A DNA stretch of 64,000 nucleotides from Myxococcales bacterium (GCA_016706225.1 JADJKB010000022.1:248001-312000); one strand, 5' to 3'; positions 1 to 9,304 are shown, numbered from the stretch's first letter. Notes: a model not told the origin generated them from the letters alone. Translations and numbers: made by a program.

Positions 1-2030
1 ATGGGGCCGGGCGCCAGGAAATACACGCTGAATCGCCCGCCGATCCCCGGCTGCATCCGCGTGCCGAGCAGTCGAACCCCGCCGCTGAAGTCGGTCGCAG
101 CGGACTTGTCCAGCTCGTCCACCAGCTCTTGCCGCAGTCGCTCCGCCAGCGCCAGGTCGCCGGACGCGACCGCGGCGTTGTGCGCAATGCGACGCTGCTC
201 GAAGGTCTTCGCGGTGCCCGTTGGCACAGCGTTCGGCTCCTGCTTCAGGTGATGCCGAAGCTCCCAGGTAACGAACGGATCGGGGACGACCGTGTACATC
301 GGATCGTTACCTTGCCGGAAGTACCACTCGAGCCGGGTCGGCTCGCGCTGCGAGAGTGAGAACCCATCGAGCAGCGCCTTGGGTTTGGAGCGGTCGGCGA
401 TCCAGAACGCCCCCACCGCGCGCACCGCGTAGCTGTCAGCAAGCTTGGTCAAGTCGGTCGCGTAGGCAAAACGCGTGTCGAGCACGAAGTATTGCGCCTC
501 ACCGACCTGAGGCCCCACCGGCACCGCGCCCACGAGGATCGGACGCCTGAGGGCCCAGTCCATGCTCCAACAGGCCTTCATCCCGTCGTGCAACATGACC
601 GTCGTCCCGCTCTCGAGGTCTCGGCGCAACCACTTGAGCACGGTGATCTTGTCGACATCCTGGTGAATCAGATCACCCCGCTCGTCGAAGCGTCCGCCGG
701 TGCGGCGCGATTGCACCAACCCGGCGACTCCATCGGGGAACATCGCGATTGGAACACACGCTGTGAACAGGAGCGCAATGGCCGGCGGCCACAGCATGCC
801 CTGACGCCCGAACCGCCGCACGAGCGCGCGCCCAACGGCCTCGAACGTCCAGGCGAACAGGCCGAGGGAGAATGCGAAGTAGAGCGCGAAGGGCTGCGGC
901 CAGAAGAAGTGGATGTCCGCGCCCTGCTTGAAGGTGACGTATTGCAGCGCCGCCATGGCGAGCATCGCCAGCGGGAAGATCTCGGCGTCTTTCCGCAGGA
1001 AGAGCAGGCGAAACACGAACAGGGGCAGCGCCGCCTTGCCGATGAAGATCGCCAGCGGCGTGAAGCTCGCGTCGATCCAGTCCGCGCGGGATTCGAGCAC
1101 GGCGTCGAGCGCCATGTTGCCGCCGGCGGAGCGGTGCATGCCCTGGGTTAAAAGATTGCCGAGCTGACCAGCCTTCTGAAATGCCACCAGATAAAAGAGC
1201 AAGAGCCCGACTGCCAGTGATGCACCGAGCGCCCACCACTGAGCGAAGCGCCGACGGTCGACGGACGGGTACCAGAAACCGTTGAACAAGATCCCACGCG
1301 GCAGGCCGAACGCGAGCACGACAGCGCTGAAGAAGAAGCCCGGCCAGTCACTGTTCAGCGCGGTGAAAAACCCGAACGCGCTGACCAGGATCCAGCGCCG
1401 ACGCCAGGTCTGGGTCATGCGCAGGTAACCCCAGGTCGCAAGCAGCACACCGAACATGACCGGCACTTCGAGGTTGTTGAAGTTGCCGAACGCCAGCGCA
1501 ATCGGGGTAACGACGAACCCGAGACACGCGAGGGCACCGGCGACGGGGCCCCAGAGCTGTCGCCCGATGCCGTACACGAGCGGCGCCGACAGCGCGCTCA
1601 TGACGACGGCGGGCAGCCGGCACACGAAGTCCTGGTGCCCGAACAGTTTGACCACGATCGCTGTCGTCCAGAAGATCCCCCACGGGTGGTTGCAGTAGTA
1701 GACGGCAGGCGTCGGCGGGTCCGTCAGGTACATCGCGACGGGCGCGATGATCTTCCACTTCCACATGTTCTCGGCGGCGATGCCGATGGCGGCGTTGCTC
1801 GCCCAGTGGCCGACCGCGATGGGGCCGAACATCTCCCAGGCGACCGCGGCGGTGAACCACAACGAAGCCAAGACGGCGATGACGCGGCACACGAGCTCGA
1901 CTCGCGGATGAGCGACCGCCGGAGCCTCGCTCCGAAGGGCCGACCGCACGCGCGAGAGCACACGCCGCACACGTCCGACCTGAGGCGCCTCCGGGGGGGC
2001 CAATCCCGCCACTATGCCTTCTTTTTGCAT
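1..2030 (-). CDS. PMT/ArnT-type membrane glycosyltransferase (partial, continues off left edge)
   Basis: The minus strand is open from an ATG at 2030 to the window edge, giving at least 676 residues, so the C-terminus is missing. The N-terminus is cytoplasmic and Arg-rich. A first membrane helix follows at about residues 45-65, then a loop with NHPWGIFWTTAIV near residue 110, which resembles the His-Pro loop after TM1-TM2 in the dolichyl-phosphate-mannose/undecaprenyl-phosphate sugar transferases (GT39/GT83, PMT_2). Many further hydrophobic segments follow, then a soluble C-terminal domain. By family, the enzyme would take a sugar from a polyprenyl-phosphate carrier and attach it to a lipid, glycan or protein outside the inner membrane; substrate unknown. 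It is divergent from another membrane glycosyltransferase that starts 105 bp away, so the two probably share a control region. The membrane glycosyltransferase fold is fairly sure, the exact family less so. Confidence 0.8.
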   Translation of the reverse strand, partial: MQKEGIVAGLAPPEAPQVGRVRRVLSRVRSALRSEAPAVAHPRVELVCRVIAVLASLWFTAAVAWEMFGPIAVGHWASNAAIGIAAENMWKWKIIAPVAMYLTDPPTPAVYYCNHPWGIFWTTAIVVKLFGHQDFVCRLPAVVMSALSAPLVYGIGRQLWGPVAGALACLGFVVTPIALAFGNFNNLEVPVMFGVLLATWGYLRMTQTWRRRWILVSAFGFFTALNSDWPGFFFSAVVLAFGLPRGILFNGFWYPSVDRRRFAQWWALGASLAVGLLLFYLVAFQKAGQLGNLLTQGMHRSAGGNMALDAVLESRADWIDASFTPLAIFIGKAALPLFVFRLLFLRKDAEIFPLAMLAMAALQYVTFKQGADIHFFWPQPFALYFAFSLGLFAWTFEAVGRALVRRFGRQGMLWPPAIALLFTACVPIAMFPDGVAGLVQSRRTGGRFDERGDLIHQDVDKITVLKWLRRDLESGTTVMLHDGMKACWSMDWALRRPILVGAVPVGPQVGEAQYFVLDTRFAYATDLTKLADSYAVRAVGAFWIADRSKPKALLDGFSLSQREPTRLEWYFRQGNDPMYTVVPDPFVTWELRHHLKQEPNAVPTGTAKTFEQRRIAHNAAVASGDLALAERLRQELVDELDKSAATDFSGGVRLLGTRMQPGIGGRFSVYFLAPGP

Positions 2031-2135
2031 GAACGACCGCGCAGCCGAGCGGCAGGGTACTACAGAGGAAGCTGGGCTTGTCGCGCCCGCGCACATTGCT
2101 GGATCGCCCGCCGACGCGGGGCTAATGAAGCCCGG

Positions 2136-3812
2136 ATGGAGCCCGCCCCGGCGTCCGACGCTGACCCCGCTCCGGGCCCCGCCGAGGGCAGTGGACAGGA
2201 GCGCCCACGTTCGACCGGGTTCGCCACCGCCCGCGAGCGGGTCCGCGCTCGGCTCGCACCCTGGGCCGAGTCACTGAGCCGCGCCGATTCCCCCGCCTCG
2301 CGCGTGCTCCGCGTCGTGGTCTGGACGGTGTGTCTGGCGCTCACCGCCCGCCTGTTCTGGGTGCTCGACCAGATGGCCGTGCACTCCATCATTGGCTACG
2401 ACGAACAGTACTTCCTGTGGTCGGGGTGGAGTGTCACCAAGGGGCTCGCGCCGTACTCCGAGGCCTTCGAGTACAAACCCCCACTCTTGTTTTATACCCA
2501 GGCGCTGGCGCTGAAGCTGCTCGGTTTCGAGCACATGCGCTACCGCTGGTTCTATCTATTTTTTCCCCTGGGCTCGGTGCTCGCCGTTCAGCTCTCGCTG
2601 ATGCGGCGAGGCGCCAACGTGCTCGCAACGCTTGGCTTTGCATTGCTCGCCAGCTGGTACTTCACCGACCCGCGTTTCCACGACAATCACCTGGGGGACG
2701 CCGAATCTATCGCGCTGGCCTACTATTTCCTCGGCTTCGCCTGTCTGCTCGCGCCGTTGCGTAACCGCCGCGTCAGCGACGTGATCGGCGGCGCGCTGAT
2801 GGCCTGCGCGGTGCTCTCGAAAGAACCCGTCGCGTTCACGGTGATCGGCACCTGGGCCGCGTGTTTTTTCATGTCGGAGGAGCCGGGCCGATTCAGCGTG
2901 AGAGCCAAGCGCTACGTGGCTCTCACGGGACTGGGAGTGCTCTCGGTCGTGGTCGTGCTCTTGATCTTGATGCTGCCGCGCGGCGCGCTCAGTGGATACA
3001 TCGCGCTGGTCAAGAGCTACAGCACCTACAGCGATCCAACCAAGTCGGTCTGCACCGTGCTCGGCCGTTTTCAGCCGACCACCTTCTGGGCGGATTTGCC
3101 CCGACACTGGGACAAACTCAGGGTCGATTTCTTGAACCTCGAAAAAATGGGCCCGGTGGTGCCGTACCTCGCCGCCGCGGCGGTGGCGCTCGTGCGTCGC
3201 TCCCTGGTGGTGAGTGCGCTCTCGTTCTTCGTGTTCGCCGCCGGCTTCTACTCGGTGACGGCGACCGGGTGTTACTGGTCCCACTACTACGTGATGACCC
3301 TGGCCGGCATCTTCTGTGTCGCGGGCCTCGGCCTCGTTGCCATGCCGTCCGCGGCCATGCCGCGCGCCGTCGGGCTCTGGAGCGGGGTGATCTTGCTCGC
3401 GCTATCGGCCGCCGCGGTCTACCCGCGTTACGAGGTCGAGGCGCCAAAACAGTATCCTTACCAGCCGCTCAACGTGGAGCCGCGCGTGCTCCAGTTCGTG
3501 CTCGCTCACAGCGCCCCTGGCGATCGCATCTGGACTACCGGCGCGCCGGGGCTCTACGTGTTTGCCGACCGCGTGAGCGCGACGCGCCAGAGCGCCATCT
3601 TGGACGACTACCTGGTGCAGTACCCGGGCGACACCGACGAAGAGAAGCTGCGCCCGCTGCGCGAGCAACTCGACCGACACAGGCCCAAGGTCGTGGTCGT
3701 CGATCGGGCGTACCAGGAGCGAAAACGGCGAACCTTCAGCGTGCTCGTGTTCCCGTTCTTGAAGGCTCAGGGTTACCAGGAGCTGGAGAAGGATCTCTGG
3801 GTCAGGCCGTGA
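2136..3812 (+). CDS. Membrane glycosyltransferase, ArnT/PMT-like
   Basis: A 558-residue integral membrane protein. The chosen ATG gives a cytoplasmic Pro/Arg-rich leader and a first helix at about residues 50-70, followed by IIGYDEQYFL, whose acidic residues sit where GT39/GT83 enzymes hold the catalytic Asp in the first periplasmic loop. A second conserved-looking element, EYKPPLLFYTQAL, matches the Lys-Pro-Pro loop of this family. About ten hydrophobic stretches follow, then a soluble tail (about residues 430-558) with beta-alpha character. The open frame extends far upstream, but that part runs antisense through the neighbouring gene and has shadow-like composition, so the start near 2136 is preferred. 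Predicted role: transfer of a sugar from a polyprenyl-phosphate donor at the outer face of the inner membrane. Acceptor and donor are unknown. The stop overlaps the GTG of a 62-codon reading frame. Confidence 0.85.
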   Translation: MEPAPASDADPAPGPAEGSGQERPRSTGFATARERVRARLAPWAESLSRADSPASRVLRVVVWTVCLALTARLFWVLDQMAVHSIIGYDEQYFLWSGWSVTKGLAPYSEAFEYKPPLLFYTQALALKLLGFEHMRYRWFYLFFPLGSVLAVQLSLMRRGANVLATLGFALLASWYFTDPRFHDNHLGDAESIALAYYFLGFACLLAPLRNRRVSDVIGGALMACAVLSKEPVAFTVIGTWAACFFMSEEPGRFSVRAKRYVALTGLGVLSVVVVLLILMLPRGALSGYIALVKSYSTYSDPTKSVCTVLGRFQPTTFWADLPRHWDKLRVDFLNLEKMGPVVPYLAAAAVALVRRSLVVSALSFFVFAAGFYSVTATGCYWSHYYVMTLAGIFCVAGLGLVAMPSAAMPRAVGLWSGVILLALSAAAVYPRYEVEAPKQYPYQPLNVEPRVLQFVLAHSAPGDRIWTTGAPGLYVFADRVSATRQSAILDDYLVQYPGDTDEEKLRPLREQLDRHRPKVVVVDRAYQERKRRTFSVLVFPFLKAQGYQELEKDLWVRP

Positions 3813-3997
3813 GCCGACAGCGGGCGACCTGCGCGAGTAGCCTCGAGCGCTGCAAGGCCGAAGGGCAGCCGCCCGACTTCGGCCTCGACGAATGCGTCAG
3901 AGTGCTCTCGGCGCTCGACGGCGGCAATCTGGAGTGGGCCAAATCAGCGACCGGTCCCTCCGGCGAGGGATGCCGTCTGATGTTCCCGGTGTTCTGA
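3809..3997 (+). CDS. Small cysteine-containing hypothetical protein (62 aa)
   Basis: A GTG at 3809 overlaps the TGA of the glycosyltransferase by the usual GTGA arrangement, suggesting translational coupling. The 62-residue product has four cysteines, a stretch rich in Asp, Glu and Leu around LDECVRVLSALDGG, and ends GEGCRLMFPVF. Codon choice is G/C-rich at third positions like the neighbours, and the composition looks more protein-like than a random frame. I do not recognise a family. It has no signal peptide or membrane segment. It could also be the surviving 3' end of a larger decayed gene. Coding status is uncertain. Confidence 0.42.
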   Translation: MSRQRATCASSLERCKAEGQPPDFGLDECVRVLSALDGGNLEWAKSATGPSGEGCRLMFPVF

Positions 3998-4036
3998 ACG
4001 ACGACCCCTCGAAGCAGGCCGCGCCGGCTCGCCGGT

Positions 4037-5917
4037 TCACTTGGGCACGGGCACAACCGTGATCTTGGTCAGCACCGCGGCGTTTCCGCCGGCGGGGTAC
4101 GCGTAAGAGGCGTAGCAGTCGAGTCCCCAGACGGTCATGCCGAAAGGCGCCGTGCTGTCGGCAACGTGGCGCCCGTTGACACAGCTGCCGACTCCCACAC
4201 CACCGCGCACGAGATCGACCGTGGTCATCTCGTACTGCCCGCTCGTACCGACCGCCTTCCAGCCGCTGACGGCGCCCAAGCAGTCCACTTTCACGTCGGC
4301 GAACCCAGCTGACCCTTTTCGACGAGTGATGACCAGGTGAGTCGTGCTGTAGGTCGGGTCGGTGAAGAAGACGTACTTCGAAAGAAACTGCGTCGGGGGG
4401 AGCATCATCACGATCTCTTCGTCCCCGAGCGTCGTGGGCAAGTTGAACGCGGAGCAGTACGCAGCCGACCCGCCCGGTGCGCTGCCGCTCGGCACGTTGG
4501 CCGTGTCCATGAGTTGGGCCGCGGCGAATGGGTGGTCCGCATCTTGGCTCGTGACCCGGAACGAGTCTGTCGCCAAGAAATCTGCAACCTGTCCTCGCCC
4601 GAGCGCGCTCGGCGCGCCTGACACCGCGGGATCGAAGCTGAGTGTGGTGCCATCGACGGCGCCGACGAAGCGGTAACGAATTGGCTCCGGCGCAGCGTCC
4701 TTTCGCCGTGATGCGAACGGCGCGCCCACGTACTCGCGCCCGAGTGCCGTGACAGCAGAGATCTGCTGATGGGTCGACTCGCCTCCGGCGCCCGGTGTCG
4801 GCTGCTGCCGGTAGAAGCGATTCCCAGTGAACACAGCGATCGGTTTGTCGGCGAGGACGATCGAGCCGGAGACGTCGGAAGTGCCCGGTGGCAACTCCCA
4901 CTGCACGTACTGCCCGGCGTTGAGCGATACACTCCCTGGTATGTTCTTGCCGATGGCGGCGACCGCCGAACCGGACGGCAGATCGACGGAGGGCAGGATG
5001 TCCACCTTCGTGCCGTCTTGCTCGGCGAGGATCTGAAGCCAGACCGGGCCCGCAGGCGTGTGGGTCCCCGGTGGAGTGCCGAGGACCACGTAGTTCGAAC
5101 CCCACGCCGACGACGGGAACAGCAGCTCCGCGCTCGGGAAGTGCGACTGTGCTCCACCGAACGGGAGCACGTCGTAGGCGCTCACGGGAACGTCGGAGCC
5201 GATGCGGAACGCGAGCTCTTTGCCGGTGCCATCCAGCATGGTCGAGGCCGCCACCGCGGTCGGCACGGGGCAGTTCATCGGCACGTTGTTCTCGGGAAAT
5301 ACCGAGGTAGGGTCAGCCGACAAGAAGAGCACCGCGACCTGATCGGCGGGGATCCCCGTCGCTGGCACCGGATTCCAGCTCGTCGGCGGCTGACCATCGA
5401 TCGGGATGCGCGCGAACGAGGTGACGTCCAGCGTCGTGCCCCCGCGCGACACAGTGATCTTCGCCGCCTTGGGCCAAGCGTTCGCCAACGCAAGCGCAAA
5501 ACACGGCGGCTTGGTGGTGTAGTAGGCGAGCGGAGTCGGCACGAGGAAGTCGCAGCCGAGATTGCCGTGGCTCGCGCCGGCAGCAGCGCAGGCCGCGATG
5601 CATTTGCCAGCGGCGCAACCCTGGTCCGGTGGACAAGTCTCGACGACCACGCCGTTCGCATCGACGACGGAGCGCAGGTCGGCGCTGCAACCGAGCACAC
5701 CGGAGTCGCCCGCGTCGATGACGATCACCGGGCCGTCATTTCCCGAATCGCCGGCAGTCCCACCGCTGCCACCCGAACCCCCGCTCCCGCCGCCGCCGAG
5801 GCCCGCGTCCTTGCTGGGCGTGGTTCCCTCGGAGTCACTGCCACAGGCGCCGGTCAGGACCGTCACCAGCGCGACCGAAATCGCACTGCGTATTGCCCAG
5901 CGAATTGGATCGCGCAT
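4037..5917 (-). CDS. Large surface lipoprotein, IgGFc-binding-protein-like
   Basis: A 626-residue predicted lipoprotein. The ATG at 5917 gives an Arg-containing n-region, a hydrophobic core and a lipobox ending at Cys25 (VLTGAC). A Ser/Asp plus Gly-Gly-Ser linker runs to about residue 65. A Cys-containing segment follows (CPPDQGCAAGKC), then a long beta-rich region. Elements such as NYVVLGTPPG, the internal NRFY segment and the repeated tests of whether a state is reached (SKYVFFTDPTY) resemble the IgGFc-binding N-terminal domain found in bacterial surface proteins. The open frame continues upstream past 5917, but that part is a shadow of the next gene. It lies 11 bp downstream of the Kelch-like lipoprotein gene on the same strand, so the two are probably cotranscribed. 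A role in surface adhesion is a guess from the family; the ligand is unknown. Confidence 0.8.
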   Translation of the reverse strand: MRDPIRWAIRSAISVALVTVLTGACGSDSEGTTPSKDAGLGGGGSGGSGGSGGTAGDSGNDGPVIVIDAGDSGVLGCSADLRSVVDANGVVVETCPPDQGCAAGKCIAACAAAGASHGNLGCDFLVPTPLAYYTTKPPCFALALANAWPKAAKITVSRGGTTLDVTSFARIPIDGQPPTSWNPVPATGIPADQVAVLFLSADPTSVFPENNVPMNCPVPTAVAASTMLDGTGKELAFRIGSDVPVSAYDVLPFGGAQSHFPSAELLFPSSAWGSNYVVLGTPPGTHTPAGPVWLQILAEQDGTKVDILPSVDLPSGSAVAAIGKNIPGSVSLNAGQYVQWELPPGTSDVSGSIVLADKPIAVFTGNRFYRQQPTPGAGGESTHQQISAVTALGREYVGAPFASRRKDAAPEPIRYRFVGAVDGTTLSFDPAVSGAPSALGRGQVADFLATDSFRVTSQDADHPFAAAQLMDTANVPSGSAPGGSAAYCSAFNLPTTLGDEEIVMMLPPTQFLSKYVFFTDPTYSTTHLVITRRKGSAGFADVKVDCLGAVSGWKAVGTSGQYEMTTVDLVRGGVGVGSCVNGRHVADSTAPFGMTVWGLDCYASYAYPAGGNAAVLTKITVVPVPK

Positions 5918-5928
5918 CTGGCAGCTCC

Positions 5929-8055
5929 TCACTTCGTCACACAGTAGCCCGGGTTCGACTTGGTGTTGCAAGCCTCCGTACTGCTGCAGCTGTTTGCCGC
6001 GCAGCAGAGGCCGTCCACACAGGCCACGCCGCTCGCGCAGTCGGCGGCGGTCGTGCAGGGATTGCCGAGTGTGTAGTACTCCCAGGTCTCGTTCGCGCAC
6101 GCACTCTGGTAGCCCGCGTAGAACAGGACGCTGCGTCGGCGCACCGGATCGTACGCCATGGTGTCGGCGAAGCTGGAGTTCTTCGCGGGCCCGGTGGCGG
6201 TCCGCGTCCAGGTGGTCCCATCCCACTCCCAGGTGTCGGCGAGTGGGCTCTGCGCCGCGTTGACCACGCCGTGGCCGAAAGCGACGATCGTGCGACCGCG
6301 CACCGAATCGAAGGCACTCGACGCGCCGAAGCGCGCCGGGGGCGCCGACGCAGTCGTCTTGTCGATCCAGCTCGACCCGGTCCACTCCCAGGTTTCGGCG
6401 ACCGCCTTGGTGCCATCGTTGACGTCCGTCGTGCCCCCGAACAGCACCGAGCGGGTCCGCGCGCTGTCGTACTCGAAGGTCGGAGCTGCCCACGCGCCCG
6501 GCGCCGGGTTCACTGCGGGCTGCGTCCACAGCGTGCCATTCCATTGAGCCGTGTTGGTCAAGTAGGAGAAGTAGTTGGTGCCGCCGAACAGCGTCAGATT
6601 TCCCGCCGAAGCGCCGCCGTGAAAGGTCATGCCCATGCGCGCCCGCGCGACCGAAGCGCTCGACGAGTGTTTGGTCCAGACGCCTGCCTTGAGCGACCAC
6701 GTTTCGTCGAAGAAGATCGTGGGGCCGAGGGTGCCGCCCCCAGCTAGCACCAGCGCCTGTAGACCGGAATCGTAGGCGAGGGCTGGCGCCCAGCGACCGC
6801 TCGGCGCGGCTCCCGCGCTGGGGGTGATGTCCTTCCAAGTCGATCCATCCCAGACCCAGACGTCAGCCAGGAGCCCAGTCCCGCATCCATCTTTGCTGCC
6901 ACCAAAGACAACGACGCCTCCCGCGCCGGGATCGTAGGCGACCGCAGGTCCCCAGCGCGGGGGTGGCGGTGACGCCGGCGCGACGTTCTGCCAGATGCCG
7001 ATGGGAACCGGCACGCATTTGTCAGCCGTGCACTTGCCGTTCGACCCGTCGCCGCACTCGGCGGTCAGCTTGCACCCCTGGCCCCAGCCACATTTTGCGC
7101 TGCACGAGCCGCCGCAATCCACGTCCGTCTCGTCCCCGTTCTTCTTGGTGTCGTTGCAATCGGGGGCCTTGCACTTCTTGCTCGTTGGGTCGCAGACCTG
7201 GCTCGTGCAGTCCGCGTCGACCAGACAAGCCTGGGTTGGATCGCACTTCTTGGTGCACGACCCGCCGCAGTCCACGTCGGTCTCGTCCGCGTTCTGCTTG
7301 GTGTCGCTGCAGTCGGGGGCCTTGCAGGTGAGGAGAGTCGCGTCGCACAGCTGACTCGTGCAATCCGCGCCGGCCGCACAACCCTCGCCGGTACCGCACT
7401 TCTTGGTGCATGACCCGCCGCAGTCCTTGTCCGTCTCGTCGCCATTCTTCGAACCGTCGGTGCAGGTCGGAGCGGCGCAGAACCCACTCGCGCAGGACAC
7501 CGTCTCACAGTCCGTCGGCGCCACACATTTGGCGCCGAGCTTGCACTTCGTGGGACAGCTGCCACCGCAATCCGTGTCCGTCTCGTCACCGTTCATCACC
7601 AGATCGATGCAGCTCGGAGTGTCGCACTTGCCGAGCGTGCAGACCTTGCTCACGCAGTCCGCCGGCCCCCCGCAGCTCATGCTCGCAGCGCACGGCGGGC
7701 AGGAGCCGCCGCAGTCCACGTCGGTCTCGTCGCCGTTCTTCGATTGGTCCGTGCACGACGGGCCGGCGTCCGCGCCACCGGCACCGGCCGCGCCGCCGGT
7801 GCTGCCGCCACTGCCCGCCGCACCCCCCGTGCTGCCGCCACTGCCTGCGGCACCACCCGTGCTGCCGCCACTACCCGCTGCGCCACCCGTGTTGCCCCCG
7901 CTGCCCCCGCCCGCCGCCGCGCCGCCGGTCCCGGCGGTTCCCCCGCCGGCTGCAGCCCCGCCGGTGCCCGCCGTGCCGCCCGACGACGTGACTGTGGTGT
8001 TCTCGGAGCTGCATCCCAGAGCAAGCAGGAACACGGCAAAGTGAAGGGGGCGCAT
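5929..8055 (-). CDS. Lipoprotein with five cysteine-rich repeats and a Kelch/galactose-oxidase-like domain
   Basis: A 708-residue predicted lipoprotein with its lipobox ending at Cys15 (LLALGC). Domains in order: a Gly/Ala/Ser/Thr linker (about residues 20-100); five tandem cysteine-rich repeats (about 105-350), each opening with Cys-x-Asp-x3-Asn-x-Asp-Glu-Thr-Asp-x-Asp-Cys-Gly-Gly-Ser-Cys and carrying about eight cysteines over some 47 residues; then about five beta-propeller blades with the Kelch-like pattern of Tyr-Asp, Gly-Gly and Trp-Asp-Gly-x-Trp (about 360-650). A last Cys-rich segment follows. The acidic Asp-Glu-Thr-Asp motifs suggest calcium binding and disulphides in an oxidising compartment, so a cell-surface location is likely. 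This repeat type is common in myxobacterial surface proteins; its function is not established. The following gene begins 11 bp downstream. Confidence 0.88.
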   Translation of the reverse strand: MRPLHFAVFLLALGCSSENTTVTSSGGTAGTGGAAAGGGTAGTGGAAAGGGSGGNTGGAAGSGGSTGGAAGSGGSTGGAAGSGGSTGGAAGAGGADAGPSCTDQSKNGDETDVDCGGSCPPCAASMSCGGPADCVSKVCTLGKCDTPSCIDLVMNGDETDTDCGGSCPTKCKLGAKCVAPTDCETVSCASGFCAAPTCTDGSKNGDETDKDCGGSCTKKCGTGEGCAAGADCTSQLCDATLLTCKAPDCSDTKQNADETDVDCGGSCTKKCDPTQACLVDADCTSQVCDPTSKKCKAPDCNDTKKNGDETDVDCGGSCSAKCGWGQGCKLTAECGDGSNGKCTADKCVPVPIGIWQNVAPASPPPPRWGPAVAYDPGAGGVVVFGGSKDGCGTGLLADVWVWDGSTWKDITPSAGAAPSGRWAPALAYDSGLQALVLAGGGTLGPTIFFDETWSLKAGVWTKHSSSASVARARMGMTFHGGASAGNLTLFGGTNYFSYLTNTAQWNGTLWTQPAVNPAPGAWAAPTFEYDSARTRSVLFGGTTDVNDGTKAVAETWEWTGSSWIDKTTASAPPARFGASSAFDSVRGRTIVAFGHGVVNAAQSPLADTWEWDGTTWTRTATGPAKNSSFADTMAYDPVRRRSVLFYAGYQSACANETWEYYTLGNPCTTAADCASGVACVDGLCCAANSCSSTEACNTKSNPGYCVTK
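7801..7890 (-). repeat. Tandem 30-bp repeat encoding a Ser-Thr-Gly-Gly-Ala-Ala-Gly-Ser-Gly-Gly linker
   Basis: Three consecutive 30-bp units occupy 7801-7830, 7831-7860 and 7861-7890, with a degenerate fourth unit following. Units differ by only a few, mostly third-position, changes. They encode the flexible linker between the lipobox and the cysteine-rich repeats of the lipoprotein gene at 5929-8055. The unit length is a multiple of three, so gain or loss of units by slippage would preserve the frame. Confidence 0.9.
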
Positions 8056-8173
8056 CGACCACAGGCTAGCGAGTTGGCAAGCGGGCGCAAGAGTCCACCG
8101 GCGCTTGGGCTCGCGGCGCTAGTTCAATGTCCGCTCGGCGCCCGCTTCCATCCCGGGTGCACGTCAGGGACTG

Positions 8174-9304
8174 CTACTCTTTGCAGCGTTCGAGCTCGGC
8201 GCGCTCGACGACGATCTTCGCTTCGGGAACGAGCGTGAGCCACCGCTGTTGAGGCAGCTCGATGGGCACGAAGCGCTCGGGTTTGGGCTTCCTCGCCCGC
8301 GGGTCGGGAGGCTCCGCGGGCGCGTCGACCCTGCGAAATGCGCTGCCCGCGTTCAACTTGCCGACGCGGACACGCTCCGCACCGAGTTGCACGATCAGGG
8401 ACAGATCTTTGGCGCAGCTGTCGCCGCGAACGGTGGAAAAACTCCGGCCGTAGCCGGCGCCGTACCCGCCATACCCCACCCCCGCCCACGTCTGCGTGCC
8501 GAGGTCGCTCGAGCTCACCCAGCCCGCGACCACGAACAGCGGCGTGTCGTGCATGATGTGAGTCATCGACCCGCGCACCTCGAGCACCTCGACCTCGACG
8601 CCCTGCTCGAGCTCTGCCGAAGGTTTCGCCGTGAGATTGCGCCGGATCGGAGCTCCGTCCCGAGAGACCCAGAGCTTGGGCAGCTTGGCCTTCTTGGTGA
8701 CGTACGTGCGTGCGTCGAACTCGTCGAACTCGAGTCCGAGCTGATCACAAAAGAGCTGGTCGATGACAGGCGAGGGCGAAGCGACGACCGCACTTGCGTC
8801 CAGCGACACACTGGCACGATCGGTCGCAGTGGCGACCCACGTGAGCTTGGCTTCGGCGCGCGGGAACACCACCCCAAGCAGGACCGCCGGCGGGCGTTTT
8901 TTTGTCTGCGCCCGCGGGTGAAGCGAAAGCTCCGCGGAGTCCACGACGGCGCGCAGTGTCACGTGGCCGTCATTGAACACCGCGGTCGCAGCCACGGCCT
9001 TGTCGGTGACGGGCAGCACCACGGTCGAAGGAGCCGCGCGCACCTTTGCGAACACGGGGCCACCGGTGCGGAGCCGAAGTTGATCGAAGGACCACTCGCC
9101 GCTCGCGAGCCGGCAACCCACGGAGGTCGGCTCGCGGACCTCAGGGATCGGTGGCTCGGGTTCGCTGACTGAAGGCGGCGCTTCGGGCTCAGCCGTTGCA
9201 CTCGGCACTGGCGTCGTGGTCACCCGCGGGGGCGGCAGACTCGGTGGCGCGCTCGCACACGCCGAGAGCAGGCAGGTGAGCGAGCCGAACCAGCGAGGGC
9301 GCAT
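8174..9304 (-). CDS. Lipoprotein of unknown function with possible SH3-like region
   Basis: A 376-residue predicted lipoprotein. The ATG at 9304 is chosen because it puts a short Arg-containing n-region before a lipobox ending at Cys16 (LLSAC); an upstream ATG at 9325 would add seven residues. A Pro/Glu-rich linker (about residues 18-65) is followed by a beta-rich region of about 300 residues. The part around PIRRNLTAKPSAELEQGVEVEVLEVRG, ending with GWVSSSDLG, has the look of a bacterial SH3-like strand pattern, but this is tentative. A Gly/Tyr stretch (GVGYGGYGAGYG) lies near residue 285. I do not recognise a named family. It lies between other minus-strand lipoprotein genes and may be transcribed with the one ending at 9378. 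Confidence 0.78.
   Translation of the reverse strand: MRPRWFGSLTCLLSACASAPPSLPPPRVTTTPVPSATAEPEAPPSVSEPEPPIPEVREPTSVGCRLASGEWSFDQLRLRTGGPVFAKVRAAPSTVVLPVTDKAVAATAVFNDGHVTLRAVVDSAELSLHPRAQTKKRPPAVLLGVVFPRAEAKLTWVATATDRASVSLDASAVVASPSPVIDQLFCDQLGLEFDEFDARTYVTKKAKLPKLWVSRDGAPIRRNLTAKPSAELEQGVEVEVLEVRGSMTHIMHDTPLFVVAGWVSSSDLGTQTWAGVGYGGYGAGYGRSFSTVRGDSCAKDLSLIVQLGAERVRVGKLNAGSAFRRVDAPAEPPDPRARKPKPERFVPIELPQQRWLTLVPEAKIVVERAELERCKE

Noticed and set aside
5918..6838. Upstream extension of the IgGFc-like lipoprotein frame
   Set aside because: The extension is a shadow of the Kelch-like gene; the ATG at 5917 gives a clean lipoprotein signal.
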